From an uncultured Clostridia bacterium (GTDB lineage Bacteria; Bacillota; Clostridia; Oscillospirales; Ruminococcaceae), in contig CAMCOD010000016.1 in the NCBI GenBank assembly GCA_945876435.1, positions 1 to 36,629 on the forward strand: DNA of 36,629 nt, written 5' to 3'. The notes beneath the pieces were generated by a model, which worked only from the letters and a program-made list of their open reading frames with translations, did not search any database and was not told the origin of the DNA. The translations under genes were made by a program, and so were the position numbers. Below, one piece after another: positions 1 through 6,996 of the stretch; position 1 is the first letter of the stretch; each line of letters starts with the position of its first letter.

Positions 1-14
1 AGTAGGCTCTTTTG

Positions 15-41
15 AACCACTCGCCTAGCGAGTGGTTTTCT
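15..41 (+). terminator. Hairpin with T-rich 3' side at left edge
   Basis: A perfect 10-bp inverted repeat (AACCACTCGC, 3-nt loop CTA, GCGAGTGGTT) is followed by TTTCTT. On the plus strand this looks like an intrinsic terminator for something upstream of the window. It could also be a REP or IS200/IS605-type end hairpin; the flanking sequence is cut off, so these cannot be told apart. Confidence 0.5.
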
Positions 42-53
42 TATATACAAGAA

Positions 54-83
54 AAGGACAGCAGAATACTGCTGTCCTTTTTG
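54..83 (-). terminator. Intrinsic terminator of spoVS
   Basis: AAGGACAGCAG / CTGCTGTCCTT forms an 11-bp stem with a 4-nt loop. It lies just downstream of the spoVS stop codon (minus strand) and is followed on that strand by TTTTC. The T-run on the plus strand means it may work in both directions. Confidence 0.8.
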
Positions 84-89
84 ATTCGA

Positions 90-356
90 TTAGCGTGGTT
101 CCACGATCAGTTTGATGGCTGTGCGTTCTTCATCATCAATAACAATATTTGCAAATTCCGGAACACAAACTAAATCAATGCCAGCCGGCTCCAGATAGGT
201 GCGTGCGATAGCCACTGATTTGATGGCCTGATTGGCCGCTCCCGCTCCGACCGCCTGAATCTCTACCGAACCTTCTTCCTGTACAAAGCCTGCTATGGCA
301 CCGGCAACAGAAGTCGGCAAAGACTTTGAGGAAACCTTTAAAATATCAATGTCCAT
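90..356 (-). CDS. spoVS: Stage V sporulation protein S
   Basis: The product is 88 residues, the usual SpoVS size, and follows the family almost end to end: an N-terminal ILKVSSKS, a central IQAVGAGAANQAIKSVAIAR and the C-terminal ERTAIKLIVEPR. SpoVS is a small Alba-like nucleic-acid-binding-fold protein. In Bacillus it is needed for progress past stage V (coat assembly, heat resistance) and affects septation. The open frame extends upstream, but the ATG at 356 is preceded by a strong GGGGGGAG ribosome site, so I use it. The gene follows ymdB on the same strand, as in Bacillus, and has its own promoter 50-90 bases upstream. Identity is secure; the exact role in this organism is inferred. Confidence 0.95.
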   Translation of the reverse strand: MDIDILKVSSKSLPTSVAGAIAGFVQEEGSVEIQAVGAGAANQAIKSVAIARTYLEPAGIDLVCVPEFANIVIDDEERTAIKLIVEPR

Positions 357-411
357 ATTCTCCCCCCATACTTTCAGGTTCTTAGGAAAAATTGGCTCCA
401 ATGTTAGAATA

Positions 412-440
412 AGTATACCATACCTGCGGGAGCAATGCAA
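412..440 (-). promoter_or_regulatory. spoVS promoter (extended -10)
   Basis: Read on the minus strand: TTGCAT (435-440), a 17-base spacer, then TGG-TATACT (-10 at 412-417). It lies between ymdB and spoVS, so spoVS can be transcribed independently of ymdB. It looks like a vegetative sigma-A promoter, as expected for spoVS, which in Bacillus is not under a late sporulation sigma factor. Confidence 0.7.
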
Positions 441-482
441 TACAGTTTTTTCGGCAGCAAACCCGGAATAAGGAGATTTCGT

Positions 483-1241
483 TTAAATTCTCTGAATATG
501 GGTGGCTTCTCCGGTCTTTTCGTTCACAGTGATGAAACAACCGTGCAGCTCACAGTCCTTGGGATCATACTCATGACGGACCGGCATGTGGTTAATAAAA
601 CGACCGATGATCAGCTCTTTTTTTACGCCCAATACGGAATTTTTACCGCCGCACATACCGGCATCGGTCAAATACGCGGTACCTTTGGGCAGAATCCGCT
701 CATCAGCGGTCTGCACATGGGTGTGAGTACCGATAACAGCGGACACCCGCCCATCCAGATAATGTCCAAGAGCCACTTTTTCCGAGGTCGCCTCCGCATG
801 AAAATCCACCAGAATATTTTTGGTTGGGATGTCCTTTAACAGCTCATCCATGGTCTCAAAAGGATTTCCGCAGGGGTCCATATAGGTTTGACCCTGCAAA
901 TTGATGACACAAAGCTGATAACGGAGCATATCCACCAGATAAACACCGCTGCCGGGCACCGTTTTGTGGTAGTTGGCTGGGCGCAGAACTCCTGTTTTCC
1001 GGTCCAGCAGGTCATAAACCTCCCGACGGCGCAGCACATGATTGCCGGTGGTGATCACATCCGCTCCAGCGGAGAAGAGCATATTCGCGCTTTCCGGTGT
1101 GATGCCATTGCCTTCGGCGGAGTTTTCGCCATTTACTATACAGACATCCACGCAATGCTTCCGTTTCAGCTCCGGAAGGGTCTTTTGCAGCAAGCGGCAG
1201 CCCGCCTCGCCAATCACATCGCCTAAAAATAGTATATTCAT
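483..1241 (-). CDS. ymdB: YmdB-type metallophosphoesterase
   Basis: A 252-residue protein of the TIGR00282/YmdB family of binuclear-metal phosphodiesterases. In Bacillus, YmdB hydrolyses 2',3'-cyclic nucleotides and controls motility, biofilm and nanotube phenotypes. The metal ligands fall at the family positions: D8 (LFLGD), E39-N40 (VNGEN), N67-H68 (TTGNH), the HAEATSEK histidine and the paired histidines of GTHTHVQTAD. Length is normal. The ATG has an AGGAG site. It lies 32 bases downstream of the RluD-type gene and upstream of spoVS, which matches the ymdB-spoVS order in Bacillus, though rny (RNase Y) is not next to it here. Family is certain; the physiological output is inferred. Confidence 0.93.
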   Translation of the reverse strand: MNILFLGDVIGEAGCRLLQKTLPELKRKHCVDVCIVNGENSAEGNGITPESANMLFSAGADVITTGNHVLRRREVYDLLDRKTGVLRPANYHKTVPGSGVYLVDMLRYQLCVINLQGQTYMDPCGNPFETMDELLKDIPTKNILVDFHAEATSEKVALGHYLDGRVSAVIGTHTHVQTADERILPKGTAYLTDAGMCGGKNSVLGVKKELIIGRFINHMPVRHEYDPKDCELHGCFITVNEKTGEATHIQRI

Positions 1242-1273
1242 ACGTTCTCCTGACTAAAAATAAGATAGCCCCA

Positions 1274-2164
1274 TTAAATACGCAGTCCTAATTTGTCGCA
1301 GATCTGCTGCATATCCTGGGGCAGCGGACAGTTCACTCTGATTTTTTCACGGCTGACCGGATGTGCAAAGCAGATAGATGCGCAATGGAGCGCCTGCCGC
1401 CCGATCAGCGGGCTGATTTCCCCGTACATTGGGTCTCCCAGCAGCGGATAACCCATGTGCGACATATGAACACGGATCTGGTGGGTGCGTCCGGTCTCCA
1501 AGGTGAAATCCACCAGGCTGTACACTCCATCATCTGCCAGCACTTTGTAGTTGGTAACAGCGCGCTGGCCGTCCTCCGCCACAATACGGCGCATTTCTTC
1601 GGGAAACTCCCGGCGGATGGGCAGATCAATCCGTCCCTCCCTGAGTTTTGGCACACCGCAGACCAGAGCACGATACACTTTATCAAAACCGCCGGTGATG
1701 GAAGCAGCCGCAAAGCGGGTTTTCGCAATGAGCACTGCGCCCGTTGTGTCCCGATCCAGCCGATTCAATGGTCGATACATAAGCGTCTGACCCAAACGGT
1801 CGCAATGAGCGGCAAACACATTGGCCAGCGTATCCGCCGCATGTCCACAAGACTGGTGACAGGGCATAAAAGGCGGTTTGTTATAAACCATAACATCCGC
1901 ATCCTCATAGCAGATCTCCACCTGCGCATTGCTGCGGATGTAGTGATCCAGATTGCTGTCCTGATCCAGAAAAGTAATGGTCAGCACATCCCCTTCCTTC
2001 AGCAGATCAATCGTTCGGGCATGAACCCCATTCAGCCGAATGCCTTCCGGATAATGCTTCAGCTTCACAATGGTGCGGGTGGAGTAGCCATGGCGCTTTT
2101 TCAGGAAGGGTTCGATGGTAAGACCAGCGTCCTGAGCCGTAATTTCATAGTGAATCTCTCTCAA
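1274..2164 (-). CDS. RluA/RluD-family pseudouridine synthase
   Basis: A 296-residue RluA-family enzyme that isomerises uridine in large-subunit rRNA. The N-terminal ~75 residues resemble an S4-type RNA-binding module (GIRLNGVHARTIDLLKEGD). The catalytic motif is NRLDRDTTGAVLIAK, where the family more often has HRLDRDTSG; the catalytic Asp is present. Downstream are GRTHQIRVHMSHMGYPLLGDPMYG and a final HPV box. The start is TTG, with AAAGGA nine bases upstream. I cannot tell the exact target among RluD-like paralogues, so no symbol is given. The sdaAA terminator lies just upstream, so this probably begins a separate transcript that runs into ymdB. Confidence 0.9.
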   Translation of the reverse strand: MREIHYEITAQDAGLTIEPFLKKRHGYSTRTIVKLKHYPEGIRLNGVHARTIDLLKEGDVLTITFLDQDSNLDHYIRSNAQVEICYEDADVMVYNKPPFMPCHQSCGHAADTLANVFAAHCDRLGQTLMYRPLNRLDRDTTGAVLIAKTRFAAASITGGFDKVYRALVCGVPKLREGRIDLPIRREFPEEMRRIVAEDGQRAVTNYKVLADDGVYSLVDFTLETGRTHQIRVHMSHMGYPLLGDPMYGEISPLIGRQALHCASICFAHPVSREKIRVNCPLPQDMQQICDKLGLRI

Positions 2165-2222
2165 CGCAGCGTTTCCTTTCTGTCTGTTGTTGATATTTGG
2201 GCGTATCTTTGCGTTTTACTGC

Positions 2223-2252
2223 AAAAAAGGCCAACCATGACGATTGGCCTTT
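2223..2252 (-). terminator. Terminator of sdaAB-sdaAA
   Basis: On the minus strand AAAGGCCAA, a 9-nt loop and TTGGCCTTT form a 9-bp stem followed by TTT, about 30 bases past the sdaAA stop. Confidence 0.8.
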
Positions 2253-2284
2253 ACAATCTGCTTCTTTTGGTGACAAGAAAAATC

Positions 2285-3199
2285 CTACTGGCATCCGCCG
2301 CAGGCCGAACAGTTGCCGCCGCAGCCACCGGTTCCAAAGATTTTTTCCTTCAGCGCAAGGCCGGTGGGGGTAACGGCGATTCCGCCTAAGGCGGTTTCTC
2401 TCAGAGTGCTTGGCAGAGCTTTGCCGACACGGAACATAGCGTCAACCACCTCGTCAAATGGGATATGGCTGGTGATGCCTGCCATGGCCAAATCACAGCA
2501 GAGGATCGCGTTGGTCACACCGGAAGCATTGCGCTTGGTGCAGGGCATTTCTACCAATCCGGCTACCGGATCGCAAACCAAGCCCATCACATTTTTCATG
2601 GCGATAGCCGCCGCCTCAAAGCACTGTGCCGGTGTGCCGCCGCAAAGCTGCGTAATAGCGGCAGCCGCCATGGAAGCTGCTGCGCCGCATTCCGCCTGAC
2701 AGCCGCCTTCTGCGCCGGAAACCGTGGCATTTTTCGTAATGATCTGGCCTACACCTGCCGCCGCAGCCAGAGCCAGAAGAATGTCTTCCTGAGATGACTC
2801 CAGCTTTTCCGCCACCGCAATCAAAGTACCTGGCAGAATGCCGCAGGCGCCGGCAGTGGGGGCTGCAACGATCAGGCCCATGGAGGCGTTGACTTCCGAA
2901 CAGGACAGTGCGTAAGCGATGCCTTTCTGGGTGGTCATGTCCTGAAGTCCCTTACCGGTTTGGATGAAGTCCCACATCTGTTTACCTGTGCCGCCCGTCA
3001 GGCCGCTGATGGAGATCACTTCCTTCTCCAAACCATCGTGGCAGGCCTTGTACATAATATCGTAGCGATACTGAAGCTGTTCCATAACAGCCTCCCGGCT
3101 CATTTCGGAAAGCTCCATCTCATTTTCAATGACAATATCAGCAATGGATTTGCCGGAATCGCCAATAAGAGCCAATAATTCTTTTGCGTTATGATACAT
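2285..3199 (-). CDS. sdaAA: L-serine dehydratase, iron-sulfur alpha subunit
   Basis: A 304-residue catalytic subunit of the two-subunit, [4Fe-4S]-dependent L-serine dehydratase, which converts L-serine to pyruvate and ammonia in the cytoplasm. Signatures include SGLTGGTGKQMW, GIAYALSCSEVNASMG, APTAGACGILPGT, the cysteine-rich AEGGCQAECGAAASMAAAA, and GLVCDPVAGLVEMPCTKRNA, which holds likely cluster ligands. The frame opens further upstream, but the ATG at 3199 has AAGGGG ahead of it. It sits 34 bases after sdaAB in one operon. The last 14 residues form an unusual Gly/Cys tail (GGCGGNCSACGGCQ, four Cys) beyond the catalytic core. Confidence 0.95.
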   Translation of the reverse strand: MYHNAKELLALIGDSGKSIADIVIENEMELSEMSREAVMEQLQYRYDIMYKACHDGLEKEVISISGLTGGTGKQMWDFIQTGKGLQDMTTQKGIAYALSCSEVNASMGLIVAAPTAGACGILPGTLIAVAEKLESSQEDILLALAAAAGVGQIITKNATVSGAEGGCQAECGAAASMAAAAITQLCGGTPAQCFEAAAIAMKNVMGLVCDPVAGLVEMPCTKRNASGVTNAILCCDLAMAGITSHIPFDEVVDAMFRVGKALPSTLRETALGGIAVTPTGLALKEKIFGTGGCGGNCSACGGCQ

Positions 3200-3233
3200 A
3201 CGGATTCCCCTTCTTGTAAACTGTCCTTGCTGA

Positions 3234-3905
3234 TTAGGCAAATTTTTCGATAATAACGACATTTTTAATATAATCCAGCTCTTCCAGCTGTTCTTTTACT
3301 TCAGCCGGGATCGAATGATCGGCTTCGATCATCGTAATCGCTGTGCTGCCCTTTTTCTCCCGGGAATTGCTCATGGTAACAATATTAACCTCGTGATGAG
3401 CCAAAATAGAGGAAATTTTACTGATTACACCCAGCCTATCAATGTGGGTCACAATAATGGTGGGGTATTTACCAGAGGATTTGGCCTTTGTGCCGTTGAT
3501 CTCTACGATCTCAACTTCACCGCCGCCCACAGAGGAGCCGATCATGCTGTATTCTTTGCCGGATTTCGTCACAGCGATGATTTTTACCGTATTGGGATGC
3601 ACGTCTCCCAGATCCTGAGGCTCAAAGGAAACCTGGATCCCCCGCTCTTTGGCAATTTCCAGGGAATTGCGGATGCGCTCGTCGCTGGCATCCATGCCCA
3701 TCAGACCGGCCACCAGAGCCCGGTCCGTGCCATGGCCGCTGAGAGTATGGCTGAAGGAGCCGTGAAGGTAAAATTTAACGGAAGAAATTTCTTCTTTTCC
3801 GCTGATCATGTACATGGCCTTGCCGATCCGCTGCGCACCGGCAGTATGAGAACTGGACGGGCCGATCATCACCGGGCCGAGAATATCAAACATGCTAATG
3901 TTCAT
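3234..3905 (-). CDS. sdaAB: L-serine dehydratase, beta subunit (ACT domain)
   Basis: The 223-residue beta subunit of the iron-sulfur L-serine dehydratase. The N-terminal part has the signature GPSSSHTAGAQRIG and the HGTDRALVAGLMGM segment. Residues about 150-223 form an ACT domain (PTIIVTHIDRLGVISKISSILAHH), which in this family is thought to sense an amino-acid ligand, probably serine. It is first in a two-gene operon with sdaAA, preceded by TAGGAGG and a clear -10 element. The presence of both subunits fits a strict anaerobe that degrades serine. Confidence 0.95.
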   Translation of the reverse strand: MNISMFDILGPVMIGPSSSHTAGAQRIGKAMYMISGKEEISSVKFYLHGSFSHTLSGHGTDRALVAGLMGMDASDERIRNSLEIAKERGIQVSFEPQDLGDVHPNTVKIIAVTKSGKEYSMIGSSVGGGEVEIVEINGTKAKSSGKYPTIIVTHIDRLGVISKISSILAHHEVNIVTMSNSREKKGSTAITMIEADHSIPAEVKEQLEELDYIKNVVIIEKFA

Positions 3906-3942
3906 AGGTACCTCCTATTTATTTCTGTAGTTTATCAGGCAC

Positions 3943-3964
3943 ATCCCTTGGCTTTTGCCGGGAT
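3943..3964 (-). promoter_or_regulatory. Hairpin in the sdaAB leader
   Basis: On the minus strand ATCCC-GGC-AAAA-GCC-AA-GGGAT folds into an 8-bp stem with a 2-nt bulge, inside the ~75-base untranslated leader of sdaAB. Outer segments GTTATC and GATAAAC could extend it. No T-run follows, so it is not a terminator, and it matches no riboswitch consensus I know. Confidence 0.4.
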
Positions 3965-3983
3965 AACTTATCTGCTTATTGCT

Positions 3984-4010
3984 ATTATAGCATAATTTCC
4001 AGTAAATCAA
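3984..4010 (-). promoter_or_regulatory. sdaAB promoter (extended -10)
   Basis: On the minus strand the -10 is TGC-TATAAT (hexamer 3984-3989). The best -35 is TTGATT (4005-4010) at a short 15-base spacing, which the extended -10 may offset. Confidence 0.6.
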
Positions 4011-4048
4011 ATGCCCCGAAGAAAAATCTTTTTTCTGCGGCAGGAATA

Positions 4049-4057
4049 TGCTACAAT
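4049..4057 (+). promoter_or_regulatory. Promoter of the AAC(6')-like gene
   Basis: TGC-TACAAT is an extended -10 (hexamer 4052-4057), about 70 bases before the start codon. The -35 region is a T-rich stretch without a good match. It is divergent from the sdaAB promoter in the same 223-base intergenic region. Confidence 0.45.
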
Positions 4058-4128
4058 ATTTTTGTCGCTTGATACTTTTTGCTTCGGTTTTCCTCAGCAT
4101 GGAACCATAAAAAGAAAGGATGATATTT

Positions 4129-4566
4129 ATGGAGATCTGCCGCGCTTTGCCTGCGGATGTGCGGGCGGCGGCATGGCTGGCTGTGCTGCTCTGGCCCCGC
4201 CACAGTCTGCTGGAGATGGAGGAAGAGATGGAGACACTGCTCCCAAATCCGGAAGTAGCTGTATTTTTGGCTATCGAGGACGGAGCTGCCGTAGGTTTTG
4301 CTCAGTTTGGCCTTCGCCATGACTATGTGGAAGGTGCCTCGTTCAGCCCTACCGCTTACTTGGAAGGCATTTATGTGATGGAGGCTTACCGGGGCAAAGG
4401 CTTTGCCGCTGAACTGCTGAAAGCTGGTGAAAGCTGGGCATTGGACATGAATTGCAGCCAGATGGCCAGCGATTGCGAGATATCCAATAGCCAAAGTCTT
4501 GTTTTTCACCTGAAAAACGGCTTCTCTGAAACCAACCGCATTATCTGTTTTCTGAAAGACCTATAG
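4129..4566 (+). CDS. GNAT acetyltransferase, AAC(6')-I-like
   Basis: A 145-residue single-domain GNAT protein whose order of motifs resembles the short AAC(6')-I aminoglycoside acetyltransferases of Acinetobacter type: LWPRHS near residue 21, DYVEG (65-69), SPTAYLEGIYV (73-83), the acetyl-CoA loop YRGKGFA (87-93), MASDCEISN (112-120) and a final GFSETNRIICF. Length matches that group. An ATG nine bases upstream (4120) overlaps the AAAGGA ribosome site, so the ATG at 4129 is preferred. There is no integron, IS or plasmid signature nearby, so it looks like a resident chromosomal gene. Whether it acts on aminoglycosides or on another amine is unknown. Family is certain; substrate is inferred. 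Confidence 0.8.
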   Translation: MEICRALPADVRAAAWLAVLLWPRHSLLEMEEEMETLLPNPEVAVFLAIEDGAAVGFAQFGLRHDYVEGASFSPTAYLEGIYVMEAYRGKGFAAELLKAGESWALDMNCSQMASDCEISNSQSLVFHLKNGFSETNRIICFLKDL

Positions 4567-4591
4567 TATTCCACAAAGAGGAGAGGAAAAT

Positions 4592-5407
4592 GTGGAAAAT
4601 ATTCTTGTTTCTCAACTGATCCGCTGCCATTTTCCGGCGCCTTTTGGTTTTTGCTCCATACAGGCAGCCCAACCCTATCTGGACTGCCGCGCGAAAAGCC
4701 GCATTCCCCAGGAAGCCCGCTCTGTGATCGTTCTTCTGTTCCCATATTATACCGGTGCGCACCCGGAGAGAAACATTTCCCGCTATGCTATGATCCCGGA
4801 TTATCATTTGGTTGCCGGATCTTACCTGAAAACCCTGTGCGAAGCCTTGCGGGCTGCCTACCCGAACGAGGCTTTTGAGGCTTTTGTAGACAACTCTCCC
4901 CTTCGGGAAGTTTCCTGCGGTCAGGCTGCCGGCTTGGGTGTCATTGGAGACAACGGCCTTTTGATCCACCCGGATTATGGCTCTTATGTTTTTCTGGGCG
5001 AAATCGTGACCACCTTATCTTTAGAGCCGTCTAAGCCCCTGGGCGAAAGCTGCTTTAACTGCGGAGCCTGCCGGAGAGCCTGTCCCAACGGCGCGCTCCA
5101 AAAGGACGCATCCGTGGATCTTTCCCTCTGCCGCTCCCATATTACCCAGAAGAAAGGGGAATTAAGTACGTTCGAACAGGAGGAGATCCGCAGAGGCGGC
5201 TTGATCTGGGGCTGCGATATCTGCAACGATGTCTGCCCTATGAATCAAAACGCCGCCATTACCCCCATTCCGGAATTTCTCGCTTCTGTGACACCGATGA
5301 TGGATGAAGCCCAGATCCTGTTATTGTTGGAACAAAGGCCCTATAACTATCGAGGAAAAAAAACCATTCTCCGTAACTTTTATCTGCTCCAAAACAAGGA
5401 TTTTTAG
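4592..5407 (+). CDS. QueG-like double-cluster ferredoxin protein (short form)
   Basis: A 271-residue protein related to epoxyqueuosine reductase QueG. The N-terminal half keeps SRYAMIPDYH and a VDNSP segment with D100 where QueG has its catalytic Asp, but the usual GKNT is GDNG here. Two cluster motifs follow: CFNCGACRRACP (C154, C157, C160, C164), C180, and CDICNDVCP (C208, C211, C215), enough for two [4Fe-4S] clusters. It ends at the point where QueG would continue into HEAT repeats, so it is ~100 residues shorter. The start is GTG with GAGGAGAGG upstream; an ATG two bases earlier is out of frame and stops after nine codons. No queuosine genes are nearby. It may be an epoxyqueuosine reductase or a related cobalamin/Fe-S reductase. 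Confidence 0.75.
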   Translation: MENILVSQLIRCHFPAPFGFCSIQAAQPYLDCRAKSRIPQEARSVIVLLFPYYTGAHPERNISRYAMIPDYHLVAGSYLKTLCEALRAAYPNEAFEAFVDNSPLREVSCGQAAGLGVIGDNGLLIHPDYGSYVFLGEIVTTLSLEPSKPLGESCFNCGACRRACPNGALQKDASVDLSLCRSHITQKKGELSTFEQEEIRRGGLIWGCDICNDVCPMNQNAAITPIPEFLASVTPMMDEAQILLLLEQRPYNYRGKKTILRNFYLLQNKDF

Positions 5408-5414
5408 AGCGAAT

Positions 5415-5434
5415 AAAACTTCTGCAGCAGTTTT
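5415..5434. other. Weak inverted repeat after the queG-like gene
   Basis: AAAACT and AGTTTT flank an 8-nt centre just after the QueG-like stop. It is A/T-only except for one pair, so it is at best a weak terminator. Confidence 0.25.
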
Positions 5435-5487
5435 CTGTTAAATTTGTATAAAGATTCGAAAAAACTATAGCTTTCTTTTGATACCTG

Positions 5488-5496
5488 TGGTACAAT
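5488..5496 (+). promoter_or_regulatory. darA promoter (extended -10)
   Basis: TGG-TACAAT (hexamer 5491-5496) is a clear extended -10. The hexamer 17 bases upstream (TAGCTT) is a poor -35. It implies transcription from about 5503 and an untranslated leader of about 100 bases. Confidence 0.6.
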
Positions 5497-5505
5497 TATT
5501 TTAAA

Positions 5506-5590
5506 GAAGAAAAATATTTTTTCTTCGACCGTTTCCATATTTCGAAAGTGGGAAAGGGTTTTACGGCAGACCGTGAGTATCTGCCAATCG
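5506..5590 (+). promoter_or_regulatory. Structured 5' leader of darA
   Basis: Between the promoter and the darA ribosome site are an A/T-rich near-palindrome (5506-5526), a hairpin TTTCC...GGAAA (5532-5555) and a hairpin GGCAGA...TCTGCC (5565-5585). The last ends five bases before the AAGGAGG of darA (5591-5597), so it could affect ribosome access. I see no match to the ydaO c-di-AMP riboswitch or other common classes. This is inference from base pairing only. Confidence 0.35.
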
Positions 5591-5604
5591 AAGGAGGAAA
5601 TTTT

Positions 5605-5928
5605 ATGAAACTTATTTTTGCTATCGTTTCCAACGATGACAGCTCCAAGGTATCTTCCGCGCTGACCAAAGCACGCTTCTCCGTTACCAAACTGGCTACC
5701 ACCGGTGGTTTCCTGCTTTCCGGCAATACCACTTTTATCATCGGTACTGAGGACGAAAAAGTGGATGAGGTCATCCAAATCATCGGCGAACATTCCAAAA
5801 AGAGAAAACAAATGGTTCCATCCTCCGCTTCCTACGGCGTAGGCATGTACACAACTTATCCGGTTGAAGTTACCATCGGCGGCGCTACCATCTTCGTAAC
5901 GGATGTATGCCGCTTTGAAAAACTGTAA
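5605..5928 (+). CDS. darA: Cyclic di-AMP receptor protein DarA (PstA/YaaQ)
   Basis: A 107-residue PII-like protein that binds cyclic di-AMP as a homotrimer. It has the family start MKLIFAIVSNDDSS, the KLATTGGFLLSGNTTFIIG ligand-loop signature, a KKRKQMV segment and a C-terminal YPVEVTIGGATIFV. The longer open frame starting at 5548 is ignored, because AAGGAGG lies eight bases before this ATG and the family starts here. It heads a darA-holB-ricT cluster. Bacillus has tmk, yaaQ(darA), yaaR, holB, ricT in that order; tmk and yaaR are missing here. The downstream partner of DarA is not known. Confidence 0.95.
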   Translation: MKLIFAIVSNDDSSKVSSALTKARFSVTKLATTGGFLLSGNTTFIIGTEDEKVDEVIQIIGEHSKKRKQMVPSSASYGVGMYTTYPVEVTIGGATIFVTDVCRFEKL

Positions 5929-5943
5929 TTCTGTTCCGGCCTT

Positions 5944-6921
5944 ATGGAGCTGCTGAACCAGTTTTACGCAAATGAAAAAGTGAAACAAACGCTCGTCAAT
6001 TTTATAACTGACGGGCGTTTGCCGCATGCAGTCCTTTTGGAGGGAGAACCGGGTGTGGGAAAAAACCACTTTGCCCGTTTGATCGCCGCCTCTTCCCTGT
6101 GTTCCGGAGAAAAGAAACCCTGCGGACAGTGCCGTAACTGCCGTTTGGTTCTTCAGGATACCCATCCGGATGTTATGCTGCTTTCTCCTGACGGGGCTGA
6201 CAAGCCTTATTCCGTTCATGCGCTGCGGGAATTGATTTTATCCTGCTATGTTCTGCCAAACGACGGGGATCAGAAATTTTATATTCTCCGCAATGTTCAC
6301 GAAATGAGCGAACAGGCTCAAAATACCCTGTTAAAAATTATCGAGGAACCACCGCCCCATGTATTTTTTATCCTGACCTGCCAAAACCACGCCCGTATCC
6401 TGCCCACCATCCTTTCCCGGGTGGTAACACTGACTCTGTGGCCCTGCCCTGTGGAAATCTGCGCCCAAGCTTTAAAGGAGCGGAATCCGGATACCGACGA
6501 AGAAGAGTGCCTTCGTCTGGCAAAGCAAAGCGGAGGTAATATCGGCCGCGCTTTATCTGTTTTACAGGATGAGCATTTGTCCAGAATCGTCAAAAACGCC
6601 CAGGAGGCAGCCCAATTGATCTGTGACGGCAAGGAATTTGAACTTCTGTGCCTGCTCAATGGTTACAACCGCCAAAAGGACGATTTTCTTCTGTTTCTCG
6701 GTGAACTGCGTCAAATTTTTGTAGAAGCTTTGCGGCAAAAATATGGCGCTTCTGACAAGAATTTTCTGCCTGGAGCCATGCTCAACCGCATCTCCGCGTT
6801 GCAGACCATGCGGATTCTTGATATAATAGATAAGGTATCCGGCGAGGCGGCGCAGAACGTGAGTATTTCGCTTTCCGGAGCCCATTTATGCAGCGCCTTA
6901 CAGCAGACGCTGCGCGGATGA
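5944..6921 (+). CDS. holB: DNA polymerase III delta' subunit
   Basis: A 325-residue clamp-loader subunit that helps load the sliding clamp on DNA. It has the AAA+ Walker A-like GEPGVGKN (34-41), a zinc module with C53, C60, C63 and C66, LLKIIEEPP (delta-prime motif) and SRV at 158-160, where clamp-loader subunits usually have SRC. Length is typical. It starts 15 bases after darA, and I see no good Shine-Dalgarno sequence in that gap, so it may depend on translation of darA. The position between darA and ricT matches Bacillus and supports the call. Confidence 0.93.
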   Translation: MELLNQFYANEKVKQTLVNFITDGRLPHAVLLEGEPGVGKNHFARLIAASSLCSGEKKPCGQCRNCRLVLQDTHPDVMLLSPDGADKPYSVHALRELILSCYVLPNDGDQKFYILRNVHEMSEQAQNTLLKIIEEPPPHVFFILTCQNHARILPTILSRVVTLTLWPCPVEICAQALKERNPDTDEEECLRLAKQSGGNIGRALSVLQDEHLSRIVKNAQEAAQLICDGKEFELLCLLNGYNRQKDDFLLFLGELRQIFVEALRQKYGASDKNFLPGAMLNRISALQTMRILDIIDKVSGEAAQNVSISLSGAHLCSALQQTLRG

Positions 6922-6996
6922 TCGGTTTTGCTCCCGATGACGGCAGCCGATCCCGGCAATTTGATGTGTCATCGGAGAAATGGCGGTAAGAAAAAC

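Noticed and set aside
1361-2389. A 342-codon plus-strand frame
   Set aside because: Antisense to the RluD-type gene and the end of sdaAA; it crosses a terminator and shows no domain.
4590-4619. ATG start for the QueG-like gene
   Set aside because: The ATG at 4590 is in another frame and stops after nine codons; the GTG at 4592 opens the real frame.
5497-5604. ydaO-type c-di-AMP riboswitch upstream of darA
   Set aside because: The leader is too short (~100 bases) and lacks the conserved ydaO core; only generic hairpins are seen.
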